From NCBI RefSeq assembly GCF_014284175.1, contig NZ_JACOGA010000001.1, positions 310,001-374,000 on the forward strand: a stretch of DNA of 64,000 nt, given 5' to 3'. Below, in pieces: positions 8,075 through 17,167 of the stretch. Below the pieces are notes generated by a model. It did no database searches. It was not told the DNA's origin and saw nothing but the letters and a program-made list of their open reading frames with translations. A program made the position numbers and the translations under genes. Within the stretch, counting starts at the first letter, position 1. Every line of letters begins with the position of its first letter. Source of the DNA: Affinundibacterium flavidum. GTDB lineage: Bacteria; Pseudomonadota; Gammaproteobacteria; Burkholderiales; Burkholderiaceae_D.

Positions 8075-9037
8075 TCAATCCTCAAAACTTGCCAAATTTT
8101 GACGCTGGCGATTCACCACTAAACGCGTGACATCCGGACGAGAATAATGCCCAGTCACGTCAAAATTTTGTCGTTCACGTCGAACCTGATTTCTATCCAG
8201 TGTAGCAATCAACAAACATTCCTGATCAATCACAGGTTCAATAATCCAGCTACCATCCGGCGCGGCGATGCAAGAACCGCCATTTGCTAACATATCAGGA
8301 CAACGCGCCAAAATTTTATCCAGATGCGGCGTATCAGCCGGAATATCTTGTTTGCGCATCAGACCCGACACCGCAATACTAAAACTACGACCTTCCTTCG
8401 CAATGAATCGCGTTAAATCCTCAGTATTACGCAGATTGCCAGGCCAAATTCCCACATGCAAATCTTCACCTTGCGCATACAAAGCAGCACGCGACAAAGG
8501 CATCCAGTTTTCCCAGCAATTCAAACCACCCACGGTAAAACCATCCAGTGCATGCGTACGCAAACCATGTCCATCACCCGCCGCCCAAGTTAGACGCTCT
8601 TCGTAGGTCGGCATCAGTTTGCGATGCACAGAACCAATCACGCCATCCGCACCGATATACACACAAGAACAATACACGCTATAGCCAGTGCGATCCTTCG
8701 GACGCTCCAAACAACCGAGCATGACAGCGATCTGATGCGTTTTCGCAGCCAGACAAATACTATCCAAATCACCAGCCTCAATATCTACACCTTGCTGCAC
8801 ATAATAAGCATGCAAATCCTTTTGCACATCATCATTAAAACGCGCCCCATCGGTGAGATCGAGCCAGAATGGATAACCAGGCAATAAGGTTTCACCAAAA
8901 CAAACCAGCCGCGCACCTTGTTTTGCTGCTTGTTGAATGTAATCGATGATCTTGGTGGTAGTAGCGAGACGGTTTAGCCAGACTGGTGCGATTTGGGCTA
9001 GGGCGACGGTGATGTGGTCTTGGTTAATTGTTGACAT
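8075..9037 (-). CDS. Carbon-nitrogen hydrolase, nitrilase
   Basis: A 320-residue nitrilase-superfamily enzyme. The catalytic triad is visible: Glu49 in CFGETLLPGYP, Lys in HRKLMPTYEE and Cys in GGLNCWENWMPL. The WENWMPL after the cysteine and the overall length place it with true nitrilases, which hydrolyse nitriles to carboxylic acids and ammonia, rather than with amidases. The preferred nitrile (aliphatic, aryl or cyanide-like) cannot be told. The protein is cytoplasmic with no signal. It sits upstream of the unknown 164-residue gene on the same strand and downstream of the toxin-antitoxin pair. Confidence 0.9.
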   Translation of the reverse strand: MSTINQDHITVALAQIAPVWLNRLATTTKIIDYIQQAAKQGARLVCFGETLLPGYPFWLDLTDGARFNDDVQKDLHAYYVQQGVDIEAGDLDSICLAAKTHQIAVMLGCLERPKDRTGYSVYCSCVYIGADGVIGSVHRKLMPTYEERLTWAAGDGHGLRTHALDGFTVGGLNCWENWMPLSRAALYAQGEDLHVGIWPGNLRNTEDLTRFIAKEGRSFSIAVSGLMRKQDIPADTPHLDKILARCPDMLANGGSCIAAPDGSWIIEPVIDQECLLIATLDRNQVRRERQNFDVTGHYSRPDVTRLVVNRQRQNLASFED

Positions 9038-9088
9038 GGAATTTTCTAAGTAGTGGATTATTCGTTCTTGGCTTACTAATTGAAGAGG

Positions 9089-9382
9089 CTAGTTTTCATA
9101 GCCAGCTTCGCGTTGATGCCGTATTCCAAGAATCAGAACAGCATCTTCAAATTCTTCAAAACTATATAAACCGATATAGCCCGTATTGCCACGCGAGATC
9201 ACTAATTCGCGTAATTCTTCTTTGACAGATCGGCCAATCAGCGGATGATGTTCAAGCAGAGAAATTGCCTCTTGAATTAAATCTAGGGTTGTTAAAGCGA
9301 TGTTGGGATCGTAGTCGAATAAAAAATCGACCAGCCGTTCCAAATCACTCAGCGCTTGTTGCGAATAAATTATGCGCGCCAT
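9089..9382 (-). CDS. RelE/ParE family toxin
   Basis: A 97-residue protein with the RelE/ParE fold pattern: MARIIYSQQALSDLERLVDF at the start, IGRSVKEELRELVI in the middle, and the closing VLILGIRHQREAGY. Family members either cleave mRNA on ribosomes (RelE) or poison gyrase (ParE); the ARxIYS...DL start and the RHQREAGY end are closer to ParE-like forms. The gene starts inside the end of the antitoxin gene with a 13-bp overlap, the usual antitoxin-first arrangement. It appears intact. Confidence 0.85.
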   Translation of the reverse strand: MARIIYSQQALSDLERLVDFLFDYDPNIALTTLDLIQEAISLLEHHPLIGRSVKEELRELVISRGNTGYIGLYSFEEFEDAVLILGIRHQREAGYEN

Positions 9383-9684
9383 GGTTTCGCTACGAGCTTG
9401 CTTGGCGTGGATACCTTTTTCTTTTTCCCAGCATCTATTTTCTCACTGATGCGCTTGCGCAAATGTGAGTGGACATCAGCTGCGGCAAATCCTAACCCTG
9501 ATTGTAGTGTTGCTGCACGAGCCGCTTGCGCGTCAGCGATAAAAGCAGCTTGCTTTTCTGCAGCCAGTGTCGCTTTACGAATCGCTTCGACCATAAATGC
9601 ATGTGGCGTAATGCCTAAGTCTAGCGCTGCTGCATTGGCTTTTTGCTTGATATCGTCAGGTAGTTTGATTGAGGTTGTGGACAT
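9370..9684 (-). CDS. Ribbon-helix-helix antitoxin of the ParE-like toxin
   Basis: A 104-residue protein whose start I set at the ATG at 9684, because the CopG/ribbon-helix-helix domain begins immediately there (TSIKLPDDIKQKANAAALDLG). The frame is open further upstream, but that part is not protein-like. The N-terminal ~45 residues would dimerise and bind its own promoter, and the C-terminal half (HSHLRKRISEKI and a lysine-rich tail) would neutralise the toxin. The 13-bp overlap with the toxin gene supports a coupled type II module. Confidence 0.83.
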   Translation of the reverse strand: MSTTSIKLPDDIKQKANAAALDLGITPHAFMVEAIRKATLAAEKQAAFIADAQAARAATLQSGLGFAAADVHSHLRKRISEKIDAGKKKKVSTPSKLVAKPWRA

Positions 9685-10099
9685 GATGATCAACATTAGT
9701 TGCAAAATGAGAGGTAACACTAAAGTAGCACCTTTTATTTTTTTTTGCAATATTTCTCTTCGTGAACTGAATTTGGAGAACAGAAGATTCTTGCTTTTTA
9801 CAGAGTAATCTGCCACATACTTATCTGGAAAAGTTGTAGATTAAGTTCGTTTTGATATGGAATCCACAAGGGATGCGGCAGTTTGATCGGGTTCTTCTTT
9901 ATGTGGCTAACTGCCATGAAACTTGCAACGGAAAAGAAACAAATTGTCTCTTTTTTGATGTTCGGGTATCGTTGTATTTTGAAAATTAAATCACATTATG
10001 CAAAAGGACTAGATTTGGTTGTGCCCAATAAGATTTTCCATAGAATCATAAGTTAACAGTTGCCGTTGAACTCGGTGACACATCAGTAGGCTCAATACC
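9685..10099. other. Intergenic region between antitoxin and HEPN-like gene
   Basis: About 415 bp between two divergent genes. It must hold the promoter of the toxin-antitoxin module and that of the rightward HEPN-like gene. I see no convincing reading frame, RNA gene or strong repeat in it; the stretch is AT-rich, with several TATT-type hexamers that are not specific enough to call. Confidence 0.5.
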
Positions 10100-10981
10100 A
10101 TGACAAGAAAAAAAGGCTCAAAAAATAATATTCCCTTTTTCGAAAGAGAAAAAGTTGGGACTACTGATGCTAAAGATATTAGGCATTTATCTAGGCAGAC
10201 AGGCGATTCGCCACTAGCATCTTTCCTTTCGATTATGTTGCATCAAGTGAATTATTTGGTATGGATTGATAGTCGTCATAAAGAACTTATTGATCTTAAA
10301 AAACAGGGTGGTGCTCGAGGTCCCAAAGATGCTATTTTTAAGAAGTACAAATGGTATGCTGAACAATCCACGCTTTTGGAAGCAATAAATGCTTTTGAAC
10401 TTTTTTATAAAAACACATTCATTTCCTTGGCCTCAGCGTTACGTTCAGTCATTCCAACAGATCAAATAAAAGGCAATATTGACTCAAAAGTTTTATGGTC
10501 TCTTCGAGGGAGATTTTCAATATCATCAGTGATATTTGAACATCAAATTTTTCATGATCTTACAAAAATTGACGAATGCTCAAATATGCTGGTGAAAGCT
10601 AAAATGTATAATCCGAATAATATAAATTCGCCGATGAGAAAAAGAATTTTAGCTATTCAGGCTGCGTTTCAAATTCGACATACCTTATCGCACAATCAGG
10701 GCAAAGTTACACAAAGTGATCGAGCAAAATTAGTAGCTTTGGGTATGGAGGTTGAGCACGGGGAGGTAATTGATCCAACGAAAGAATATTTGGGAAAGTC
10801 AATCAGAGATTTTTTAGAAGTAGAGGCAAAGTCCTATACTGAGTGGCTGCTCAGTGAAACTGCGAAGTATATAAAGAACAGATCAGATTCAAATGAAATT
10901 ACATTGAATATAAAGCTCAAAGAGCGTATTGAAAAATATATAGGTTCCCACGCAGATTTAGATGCTCTTGCTTGGAGCTAA
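10100..10981 (+). CDS. Hypothetical protein with HEPN-like Rx4H motif
   Basis: A 293-residue largely helical protein of no family I can name. Residues 193-198 read R-HTLS-H followed by NQGKV, which fits the Rx4H catalytic motif of HEPN domains (ribonucleases in toxin, abortive-infection and CRISPR effectors) and the typical RH..xHNxG context. The N-terminus is lysine-rich (RKKGSKNN). There is no signal or membrane segment. The gene is clearly more AT-rich than the core genes on either side and stands alone between a toxin-antitoxin pair and a broken antitoxin, which suggests an acquired defence gene. The RNase role is an inference from one motif; a HEPN protein without nuclease activity is equally possible. 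Confidence 0.6.
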   Translation: MTRKKGSKNNIPFFEREKVGTTDAKDIRHLSRQTGDSPLASFLSIMLHQVNYLVWIDSRHKELIDLKKQGGARGPKDAIFKKYKWYAEQSTLLEAINAFELFYKNTFISLASALRSVIPTDQIKGNIDSKVLWSLRGRFSISSVIFEHQIFHDLTKIDECSNMLVKAKMYNPNNINSPMRKRILAIQAAFQIRHTLSHNQGKVTQSDRAKLVALGMEVEHGEVIDPTKEYLGKSIRDFLEVEAKSYTEWLLSETAKYIKNRSDSNEITLNIKLKERIEKYIGSHADLDALAWS

Positions 10982-11016
10982 AATAATGTAGCAGGTTGAT
11001 GCAGTCTTCTTCGGTG

Positions 11017-11190
11017 CTAATCAGCGATTTTTTGTTGACCGTTGGTGAGTTGTTGATATTCCTTGATGCTTAGAAGATCATGCGTAGTACATTCTCGGTC
11101 AGTAATGAATACCGGTCCATTGCTGGCAGCCTTCCTAGCTTGATTTGGGTGGTGAATAAACTCACTGCTAGTTAGTCTAGTAATCATCAT
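11017..11190 (-). CDS. Shortened Phd/YefM-type antitoxin, orphan
   Basis: A 57-residue gene with a good site AAGGAG before the ATG at 11190; a second ATG follows directly. The sequence matches the Phd-type start well: RLTSSEF, then ARKAASNGPVFITDR and LLSIKEYQQLTNGQQKIAD. Typical members continue for about 20-30 residues after this point with a toxin-binding tail, and here a TAG ends the frame. No toxin gene follows: the next 36 bp reach the end of the oppositely oriented HEPN-like gene. It could still bind DNA, but it looks like the remnant of a toxin-antitoxin module. Confidence 0.7.
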   Translation of the reverse strand: MMITRLTSSEFIHHPNQARKAASNGPVFITDRECTTHDLLSIKEYQQLTNGQQKIAD

Positions 11191-11286
11191 GGTATTTTCT
11201 CCTTACCGAATTGGTAGAGATGTTGCTAAAAATATTTTATTGCACAAGAAGACGACTGAAAGTTAGGTTAATTACGAGCAAAACTC

Positions 11287-12099
11287 TTAAAAACAATGCT
11301 CAGCAGCAGGAAAACTTTTATCCTTAACAGCCGCCACATAAGCCATAATCGCCGCATCAATATTCGTCTGCCCCTCCATAAAATTTTTCACAAAGCGCGC
11401 TTTGCGGCCTGGGAAAACGCCGAGTAAATCGTGCATGACTAATACTTGACCAGAGCAATCAGGGCCAGCGCCTATGCCTATGGTAGGGATGTGTAATAAG
11501 TCGGTGACTTCTTTTGCTAGTCCAGCGGGGATTGCTTCTAATACCAATAACGCCGCGCCAGCTTCTTGTAATAATTGTGCGTCGGCTTTGAGTAAGTCGG
11601 CTGCGGCAGTGGTTTTACCTTGTACTTTGTAGCCGCCTAATTGATGTACTGATTGCGGTGTTAATCCAAGGTGGGCGCACACTGGGATCGAGCGTTCGGT
11701 GAGGAATTTGATGATAGGGGCGATCCATGCGCCACCTTCTACTTTGACCATTTGCGCGCCAGCTTGTATTAGTTGTACTGCGTTGGCAAAAGCGGTTTCT
11801 GGTGTTGGGTAGGTGCCAAACGGCATATCGGCAACCACGAAAGCTTTGTCATTGCCGCGTACTACGCTGGCGGTGTGGTACGCGACGTCGGCGTTAGTAA
11901 CGGGCAGGGTGGAGCTGTGTCCTTGGCAGACCATGCCGAGTGAATCTCCGATCAATAAAACCTCGACACCACAGCGATCCATCATCGCCGCAAAGCTGGC
12001 GTCATAGCAGGTCAACATAGTGATTTTTTCACCTTGTTCACGCAGAGTATTGAGTGTCGTGATGGTGACCGCTTTGCGGTCTTGTAAGTATTCAGCCAC
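11287..12099 (-). CDS. panB: 3-methyl-2-oxobutanoate hydroxymethyltransferase
   Basis: A 270-residue enzyme of pantothenate and coenzyme A synthesis; it transfers a hydroxymethyl group from 5,10-methylene-tetrahydrofolate to 2-oxoisovalerate to give ketopantoate. Characteristic blocks are [15 protein letters not shown] near residue 27, [23 protein letters not shown], and [14 protein letters not shown]. The length is standard for the family. It is the last gene of the leftward folK-containing set, separated from the DUF486 gene by about 160 bp. No panC is visible in the window. Confidence 0.96.
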   Translation of the reverse strand: MAEYLQDRKAVTITTLNTLREQGEKITMLTCYDASFAAMMDRCGVEVLLIGDSLGMVCQGHSSTLPVTNADVAYHTASVVRGNDKAFVVADMPFGTYPTPETAFANAVQLIQAGAQMVKVEGGAWIAPIIKFLTERSIPVCAHLGLTPQSVHQLGGYKVQGKTTAAADLLKADAQLLQEAGAALLVLEAIPAGLAKEVTDLLHIPTIGIGAGPDCSGQVLVMHDLLGVFPGRKARFVKNFMEGQTNIDAAIMAYVAAVKDKSFPAAEHCF

Positions 12100-12259
12100 G
12101 ATGTTTCCTTTGGTGTGAAGTTCACATGTTACTTATAAAGCGACATGATTTGTTTATCTGGGGATGGTCGAAAATTTGTCCCAGCTAGGCGTGGCGTCGC
12201 TGACAGTATTTAAGTACGGCAAGACGCTACAACAACGCTGGGGCAGTTTTTCGGGCATC

Positions 12260-12607
12260 CTAACTTCTAAAAATAAAATACACAGCGCCCACTAAACATA
12301 ATCCCGCCCACACATAGTCTAACTTAAACGGCTGATTCATATAGATCATCGAAAACGGAACGAAGACCAACAGCGTTAAGACTTCTTGCAGGATTTTGAG
12401 TTGCGCCAAACTGTATTGAGTGTAACCGATACGATTCGCGGGAACCTGGAGTAAATATTCAAAAAGGGCAATGCCCCAACTGATAAAAGCAGCGATATAC
12501 CAGGCTTTGCTATTGAGATTTTTGAGGTGCCCGTACCAGGCGAAAGTCATGAAGACGTTCGAGAGTATCAATAGTCCGGTGGTTTGAATGATGATGGGGA
12601 TTTGCAT
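12260..12607 (-). CDS. DMT-family/DUF486 small membrane protein
   Basis: A 115-residue integral membrane protein with four predicted helices, matching DUF486 (for example LSNVFMTFAWYGHLK, NRIGYTQYSLAQLK and FKLDYVWAGLCLVGAVYFIF). Members are half-size relatives of drug/metabolite transporters; their substrate is unknown. I place the start at the ATG at 12607 because homology begins with MQIPIIIQT; the frame continues upstream into the end of folK. It follows folK on the same strand. Confidence 0.85.
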   Translation of the reverse strand: MQIPIIIQTTGLLILSNVFMTFAWYGHLKNLNSKAWYIAAFISWGIALFEYLLQVPANRIGYTQYSLAQLKILQEVLTLLVFVPFSMIYMNQPFKLDYVWAGLCLVGAVYFIFRS

Positions 12608-12638
12608 AGCGGTTTTGGCTCGTACTAGAAAGTATTGC

Positions 12639-13115
12639 CTAAAGTTTCCGGATGCTCTGATCCGCAACTATGGGTGCGAATTCATGTGCAGGGCCTTTAC
12701 CGGGAACATTGATGAAGGGATCGAGCTGTAACAAGGGAATCAAGACGAAGGCACGCTCTGTCATACGTGGATGTGGCACAGTCAAGTGTTCAGTATTGAT
12801 CGTTTGTTGACCGTATAGCAGCAAATCAAGATCTAAGGTGCGCGGTGCGTTCCGATACGGGCGTTCACGACCGCAGGCTAGTTCTAATACTTGCAAATGT
12901 TCCAGTAAAACCTGCGCATCTAAATCAGTTTCTAAGGCCGCGACAGCATTGATATAGTCATCACCGCTGGAATCTATCGGTGCGGTGATGAACAGCGAGG
13001 AAGCTTGCTTGAATTGTGTTTGCGGCAAACTGCGCAGCTTTTCAATTGCGTATTCAACCATCGCACGAGCATCGCCGAGATTGGCACCGATACCTATGTA
13101 AGCACTGATAGCCAT
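12639..13115 (-). CDS. folK: 2-amino-4-hydroxy-6-hydroxymethyldihydropteridine pyrophosphokinase
   Basis: A 158-residue cytoplasmic enzyme that moves pyrophosphate from ATP to 6-hydroxymethyl-7,8-dihydropterin in folate synthesis. It shows AYIGIGANLGD at the start, the pterin loop RPYRNAPRTLDLDLLLYG near residue 90, and VPHPRMTERAFVL. Its start lies four bases after the pcnB stop, so the two are almost certainly one transcript, the order common in beta- and gammaproteobacteria. Confidence 0.96.
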   Translation of the reverse strand: MAISAYIGIGANLGDARAMVEYAIEKLRSLPQTQFKQASSLFITAPIDSSGDDYINAVAALETDLDAQVLLEHLQVLELACGRERPYRNAPRTLDLDLLLYGQQTINTEHLTVPHPRMTERAFVLIPLLQLDPFINVPGKGPAHEFAPIVADQSIRKL

Positions 13116-13119
13116 GGAT

Positions 13120-14517
13120 TTATTCGGCAGAATCTGCTTTAGGTTTTGCGCTTGAATTTCGGTTCGGACTGCGGCGCGGGCGGCGTTTTTTTGCTGGTGC
13201 GCTTTCTGCTGTTTTCGCCTTTGGTTTGATGCTCAATAAGCGTACGCGGTCTTGTTCATCGCCATTGATAAAGTCGGTCCACCATTCGCCGAGCTCGGCA
13301 TCGATTTCACCGGAAGCACAACGCAGTAATAGAAAATCGTAACCAGCGCGCAGGCGATTATTTTCTAAGAGTTTGTAAGGTGCTTTACCTATGCGTTTTT
13401 CAAAGCGCGGTTGCATCGCCCAAATATCGCGCATGTCGGTACCAATTTTGCGTTGCAGAGCGAGCGCATCGGTTTGCGTATTCAATACGTCATCGGCGGC
13501 TAAATGCAAAGCAGGGATAGGCAATTCGCCCGACACTTTGTAGGCTTCCCATTTTTCTACGACTTGATGCCAAAGCAGTGAGGCAAATAAGAATCCAGGA
13601 GAAACTGTTTTACCTTGTTGTACGCGTTCGTCCGTATTCGCCAAAGCTAAGGTGACAAAGCGTTCGCCCAAAGGCTGTTCAAGCACGACATCGAGTAAAG
13701 GCATCAAACCGTGATGCAAGCCTTCTTTGCGTAATTGCTGTAAACATGCCATCGCATGTCCGCTCATTAAGAGCTTAAGCATTTCATCAAACACGCGAGC
13801 GCTGGGCACATTGTTGATTAAGGCCGCCATTACTTTGATCGGCGCGCGGGTTTCGGCATCGATGGTGAATTTGAGTTTGGCGGCAAAGCGCACGACGCGC
13901 AACATGCGGATAGGATCTTCACGATAGCGCAGTTCAGGCACGCCTATGATGCGCAAAGTCTTTTTACGGATATCGGCAATGCCGCCGTGGTAATCCAACA
14001 CCGTTTGACTGGCTGGGTCGTAATACATGGCATTGATAGTGAAGTCGCGTCTTACCGCATCTTCATGTTGCTCACCAAAGGTATTGTCGCGCAACACGCG
14101 TCCGTGCTCATCTTTAGGCGCTTCGTTCTTGGCGGCGCCACGGAAAGTCGTGACTTCGATTAAGTCTTGCCCGAACATCACGTGCACGATCTGAAAGCGG
14201 CGACCGATTATAAAAGCGCGGCGGAAGAGGCGTTTGACTTGTTCTGGCGTCGCATTGGTCGCCACGTCAAAATCTTTGGGTTTTACGCCTAACAATAAAT
14301 CACGTACTGCGCCGCCGACGATGAAAGCTTTAAAGCCATTGTCCTGCAAAGTTTGCGTCACACGGATCGCGTTATTCGATACTAAGTCAGGATCGATGCC
14401 GTGTTCTTTTGCGCTCAAGACTTTTGGCTTGTTTTTCTTTGCGCTCGCTTTGCCTTGATCGATGGTGTCGTCAGGGTTCTTAACGCCTAAGATTTTGCGG
14501 ATAAATTTCTTAATCAT
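13120..14517 (-). CDS. pcnB: Poly(A) polymerase I
   Basis: A 465-residue nucleotidyltransferase that adds 3' poly(A) tails and so promotes RNA decay and controls plasmid copy number. The active-site domain has GGAVRDLLLG near residue 68, the metal-binding DFDVATN shortly after, and RRDFTINAMYYDP. The helical middle recognises RNA, and the tail is strongly basic (PAKKRRPRRSPNRN), typical for PcnB rather than for CCA-adding enzymes. The short lysine-rich N-terminal extension is also usual. It lies between the HAD hydrolase gene and folK in a compact leftward operon. Confidence 0.95.
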   Translation of the reverse strand: MIKKFIRKILGVKNPDDTIDQGKASAKKNKPKVLSAKEHGIDPDLVSNNAIRVTQTLQDNGFKAFIVGGAVRDLLLGVKPKDFDVATNATPEQVKRLFRRAFIIGRRFQIVHVMFGQDLIEVTTFRGAAKNEAPKDEHGRVLRDNTFGEQHEDAVRRDFTINAMYYDPASQTVLDYHGGIADIRKKTLRIIGVPELRYREDPIRMLRVVRFAAKLKFTIDAETRAPIKVMAALINNVPSARVFDEMLKLLMSGHAMACLQQLRKEGLHHGLMPLLDVVLEQPLGERFVTLALANTDERVQQGKTVSPGFLFASLLWHQVVEKWEAYKVSGELPIPALHLAADDVLNTQTDALALQRKIGTDMRDIWAMQPRFEKRIGKAPYKLLENNRLRAGYDFLLLRCASGEIDAELGEWWTDFINGDEQDRVRLLSIKPKAKTAESAPAKKRRPRRSPNRNSSAKPKADSAE

Positions 14518-14531
14518 GCTTTTTGTGCAGC

Positions 14532-15233
14532 TCAGTTGTGTAATTCAAACAGTTGTAAGGTCGGCCAGCCATGTGCCTGTGCATGGGCTTGCAATAGTTT
14601 ATTCGGATTGGTCGCTATTGGGTGAGTCACGATAGAGAGCAAGGGAATATCGTTTTGTGAATCGCTGTAAAAATAACTCTTAGTAAAATCACTCAATTGC
14701 TTACCTTGTTGCGCCAGCCATGCGTTTAAGTGCGTGACTTTGCCGGGGCCCGAAGTCGGTACACCGCGCAGTTTACCAGTCAAATTGCCTAGTTCGTCTA
14801 AATGTGGTTCTGCTGCCAACAAATGTTCTACGCCTAAGGCTTGTGCAATCGGTTGCGTCACGAAGCGATTGGTGGCGGTAATGATGGCGATCAAGTCGTT
14901 TTGGTCTTGATGCCGCTTGAGCAGGTCACGTGCTGCTGGTAAGAGGGCGGGATTGATGACTTCGTGCATGAATTGCGCGTGATAATCGTCTAATTGCTGA
15001 CGTGGAAATTGCGCCAAGGTTCCTAGCGCAAATTCCAGATACTCGACCGGATCTAAGCTGCCCGCTTGGTATTGGGCAAAGAATTCTGCATTGCGACGAC
15101 CAAATTCTTCAGCATTGACCGCACCGATGCGACATAGGAATTGACCCCATTCGTAATCGGAATCGATGGGTAGTAAGGTGTGGTCAAGATCAAATAGGGC
15201 GATGTTTTGCGTGGATTGTTTATTCATAAGCAT
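14532..15233 (-). CDS. HAD-superfamily IB hydrolase (phosphoserine-phosphatase-like)
   Basis: A 233-residue phosphatase of the HAD-IB type. Motif I is ALFDLDHTLLPIDSD with the nucleophilic aspartate pair, motif II is IITATNRFV, and motif IV is YFYSDSQNDIPLL. The cap is short and helical, as in SerB- and PgpC-like enzymes. The substrate is not determined; some members act on phosphoserine, others on phosphatidylglycerol phosphate or histidinol phosphate. Starts at 15233 or 15227 are both reasonable. It sits between hda and pcnB, a well conserved placement in Burkholderiales. Confidence 0.9.
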   Translation of the reverse strand: MLMNKQSTQNIALFDLDHTLLPIDSDYEWGQFLCRIGAVNAEEFGRRNAEFFAQYQAGSLDPVEYLEFALGTLAQFPRQQLDDYHAQFMHEVINPALLPAARDLLKRHQDQNDLIAIITATNRFVTQPIAQALGVEHLLAAEPHLDELGNLTGKLRGVPTSGPGKVTHLNAWLAQQGKQLSDFTKSYFYSDSQNDIPLLSIVTHPIATNPNKLLQAHAQAHGWPTLQLFELHN

Positions 15234-15278
15234 GTTCAAATTGTTCGCTATATAGGCCAAGCCAGGCAAGGCAAGAAA

Positions 15279-15956
15279 TTATTCCGCATGATCTCTTTGT
15301 AATAATTCACGCAACAAGGGAAGCGTAATCGGGCGCTTGGTTTCCAACGAATAGTGATCAAGTTCGCTTAACATAGACGTTAATGAGCGCATGTCGCGGC
15401 GGTAGTGCGTAATCAGATAGGGTAACACGCCCTGTGCTAATCCTATGCCTTTTGCCTGTGCCGCGCGTTCTAAGGCATCAATTTTGTCTTCATCAGACAA
15501 ACCGATTACTTGATAAATCAAACCCCAGCCAAGCCGGGTGCGCAGATCGTCACGCACGTTCAAAATCATCGGTGGGTGGTTGCCTGCGGCGACAAAAAAC
15601 GCCCCATTTGCACGCGCTTCATTAAATAAAGCAAAGGCATCGATCTGCGCTGCAGCTGACAACTGATCACAATCGTCGAGCAAATACAGATCCACCTCTG
15701 GGCTATACCAAAATTGCTCTTCGGGTGCGTCGGCGTTGATGTAGCGGGTGTTGGGCGCTTGTGCAATTGCGTGCAGCAGATGCGTTTTTCCAGCACCAGC
15801 TTCGCCCCACAAATACACGGAGCGCTCTCCATATTGGCTGGCGGTGCGCTCGGAGAATAGGCACAAAATCTGCGCCAATTCTGCATTTTGTCCCACTACA
15901 AAAGTATCTAAAGACGGAAGACTTTCCGCATCCAGATCAAGTAAAAGCTGTCTCAT
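15279..15956 (-). CDS. hda: DnaA regulatory inactivator Hda
   Basis: A 225-residue AAA+ protein homologous to the DnaA ATPase domain but without the DNA-binding domain. It carries the clamp-binding start MRQLLLDLD, a Walker A GEAGAGKTH near residue 57, the Walker B LYLLDDCDQL and a sensor region RDDLRTRLGWG. With the sliding clamp it stimulates ATP hydrolysis by DnaA after initiation. I set the start at the ATG at 15956, where the clamp-binding motif begins; two upstream in-frame starts would add up to six residues. Confidence 0.93.
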   Translation of the reverse strand: MRQLLLDLDAESLPSLDTFVVGQNAELAQILCLFSERTASQYGERSVYLWGEAGAGKTHLLHAIAQAPNTRYINADAPEEQFWYSPEVDLYLLDDCDQLSAAAQIDAFALFNEARANGAFFVAAGNHPPMILNVRDDLRTRLGWGLIYQVIGLSDEDKIDALERAAQAKGIGLAQGVLPYLITHYRRDMRSLTSMLSELDHYSLETKRPITLPLLRELLQRDHAE

Positions 15957-16032
15957 TGTCATGAATATCGTCAAAAAACTAATTTCGTACCGCTGAACAT
16001 ATTGCCAACTAAGTCATTGCTGACTGAGCTAA

Positions 16033-17118
16033 CTAAGACTGACGATAAAAGGAACTATTTAAATAAGAAAGTCGCAAATTCTTCGCTGCAACCGAGATAA
16101 CGGCAGAAGCAGGTAAGGCGACTAGAATACCGATAAAACCAAATAATTGACCAAAGGCCATTAAGGCAAAAATGACAGTCAGTGGATGCAATCCGATGCG
16201 TTCGCCCACCAACTTCGGAGTCAAGATGAAAGATTCTAATGCTTGGCCAATCCCATACACGATACCGACCGCCACCAATCCATGCAAATCATTAAATTGC
16301 AGGACTGCACTGACCAAAGCTAAAAATAGCCCTAAACCATAACCTAGGTAAGGGATAAATACCAATAAGCCCGTCAATATGCCGACCGGCAACGCTAAAT
16401 CAAAGCCAGCGATGGCCAAACCCAAGGAATAGTAGATCGCCAAAATCACCATCACCATGATTTGACCGCGCAGGTATTGCGCCAGTAATTCGTCTACTTC
16501 TTTAAACCATGTTTGCGTCTGTTTTAACCAACGACGAGGGATGAAGTTACGCAGGCGTCCAATGAGTGCGTGCCAATCCACCAGAAGGTAAAACAGCACA
16601 ATAGGAATCAAAATAAAGTTGGCGAGCATACCCAAAACTGCAGTGCCGCCAACGCGAATAGAGGACAGCACGGCTTTGCCGATCACGTCGCCACTGCTAG
16701 CTAAATGATCGCTGATAATGGCTTTGATGCCTTCGCTGTCGATATTGGCTTGAATACCAAAATCGCGCAAAATGGGGCCAAGCATGGTGTTAAATCTATC
16801 CAAAAATTGCGGGATTTGATTATGAAGAAGCGGAATTTGCTTTTGTAAGATGGGCACCATGATCAAAACAATTGCCAAAATACAGGCGACGACCAGTAAG
16901 ATCATCAGGGTTGCGGCGATTGGTCGCGGCATGTGAAAGCCTTTTATTCTTAGCTTACACAGCTTATCTAGCCAAGGATTAAGTACATACGCCAAGATCG
17001 CCGCAACAATAAATGGCATCAGAATCGGGCCAAGTAAAGATAGCAAAAGTATAAAGGCGAGTGCGACACTCAGCCATGTAATAGTTTGCTTTTGATTGCT
17101 GGTCAGATTAAAAGGCAT
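16033..17118 (-). CDS. perM: AI-2E family transporter / PerM permease
   Basis: A 361-residue inner-membrane protein with about seven to eight hydrophobic helices. The layout is the AI-2E/PerM one: two helices at the N-terminus, a soluble stretch (~residues 60-150 with IPLLHNQIPQFLDRFN), then helices with FIPYLGYGLGLFLALVSA and the conserved LTPKLVGERIGLHP near residue 305. Members export varied solutes and the substrate here is unknown. It is divergent from purM and is followed by hda, an arrangement conserved in this group. Confidence 0.9.
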   Translation of the reverse strand: MPFNLTSNQKQTITWLSVALAFILLLSLLGPILMPFIVAAILAYVLNPWLDKLCKLRIKGFHMPRPIAATLMILLVVACILAIVLIMVPILQKQIPLLHNQIPQFLDRFNTMLGPILRDFGIQANIDSEGIKAIISDHLASSGDVIGKAVLSSIRVGGTAVLGMLANFILIPIVLFYLLVDWHALIGRLRNFIPRRWLKQTQTWFKEVDELLAQYLRGQIMVMVILAIYYSLGLAIAGFDLALPVGILTGLLVFIPYLGYGLGLFLALVSAVLQFNDLHGLVAVGIVYGIGQALESFILTPKLVGERIGLHPLTVIFALMAFGQLFGFIGILVALPASAVISVAAKNLRLSYLNSSFYRQS

Positions 17119-17167
17119 AGTCTTTTCTTAGTTAAGCAAATATTGAAACCGCTAGTTTGCCTAAAAA

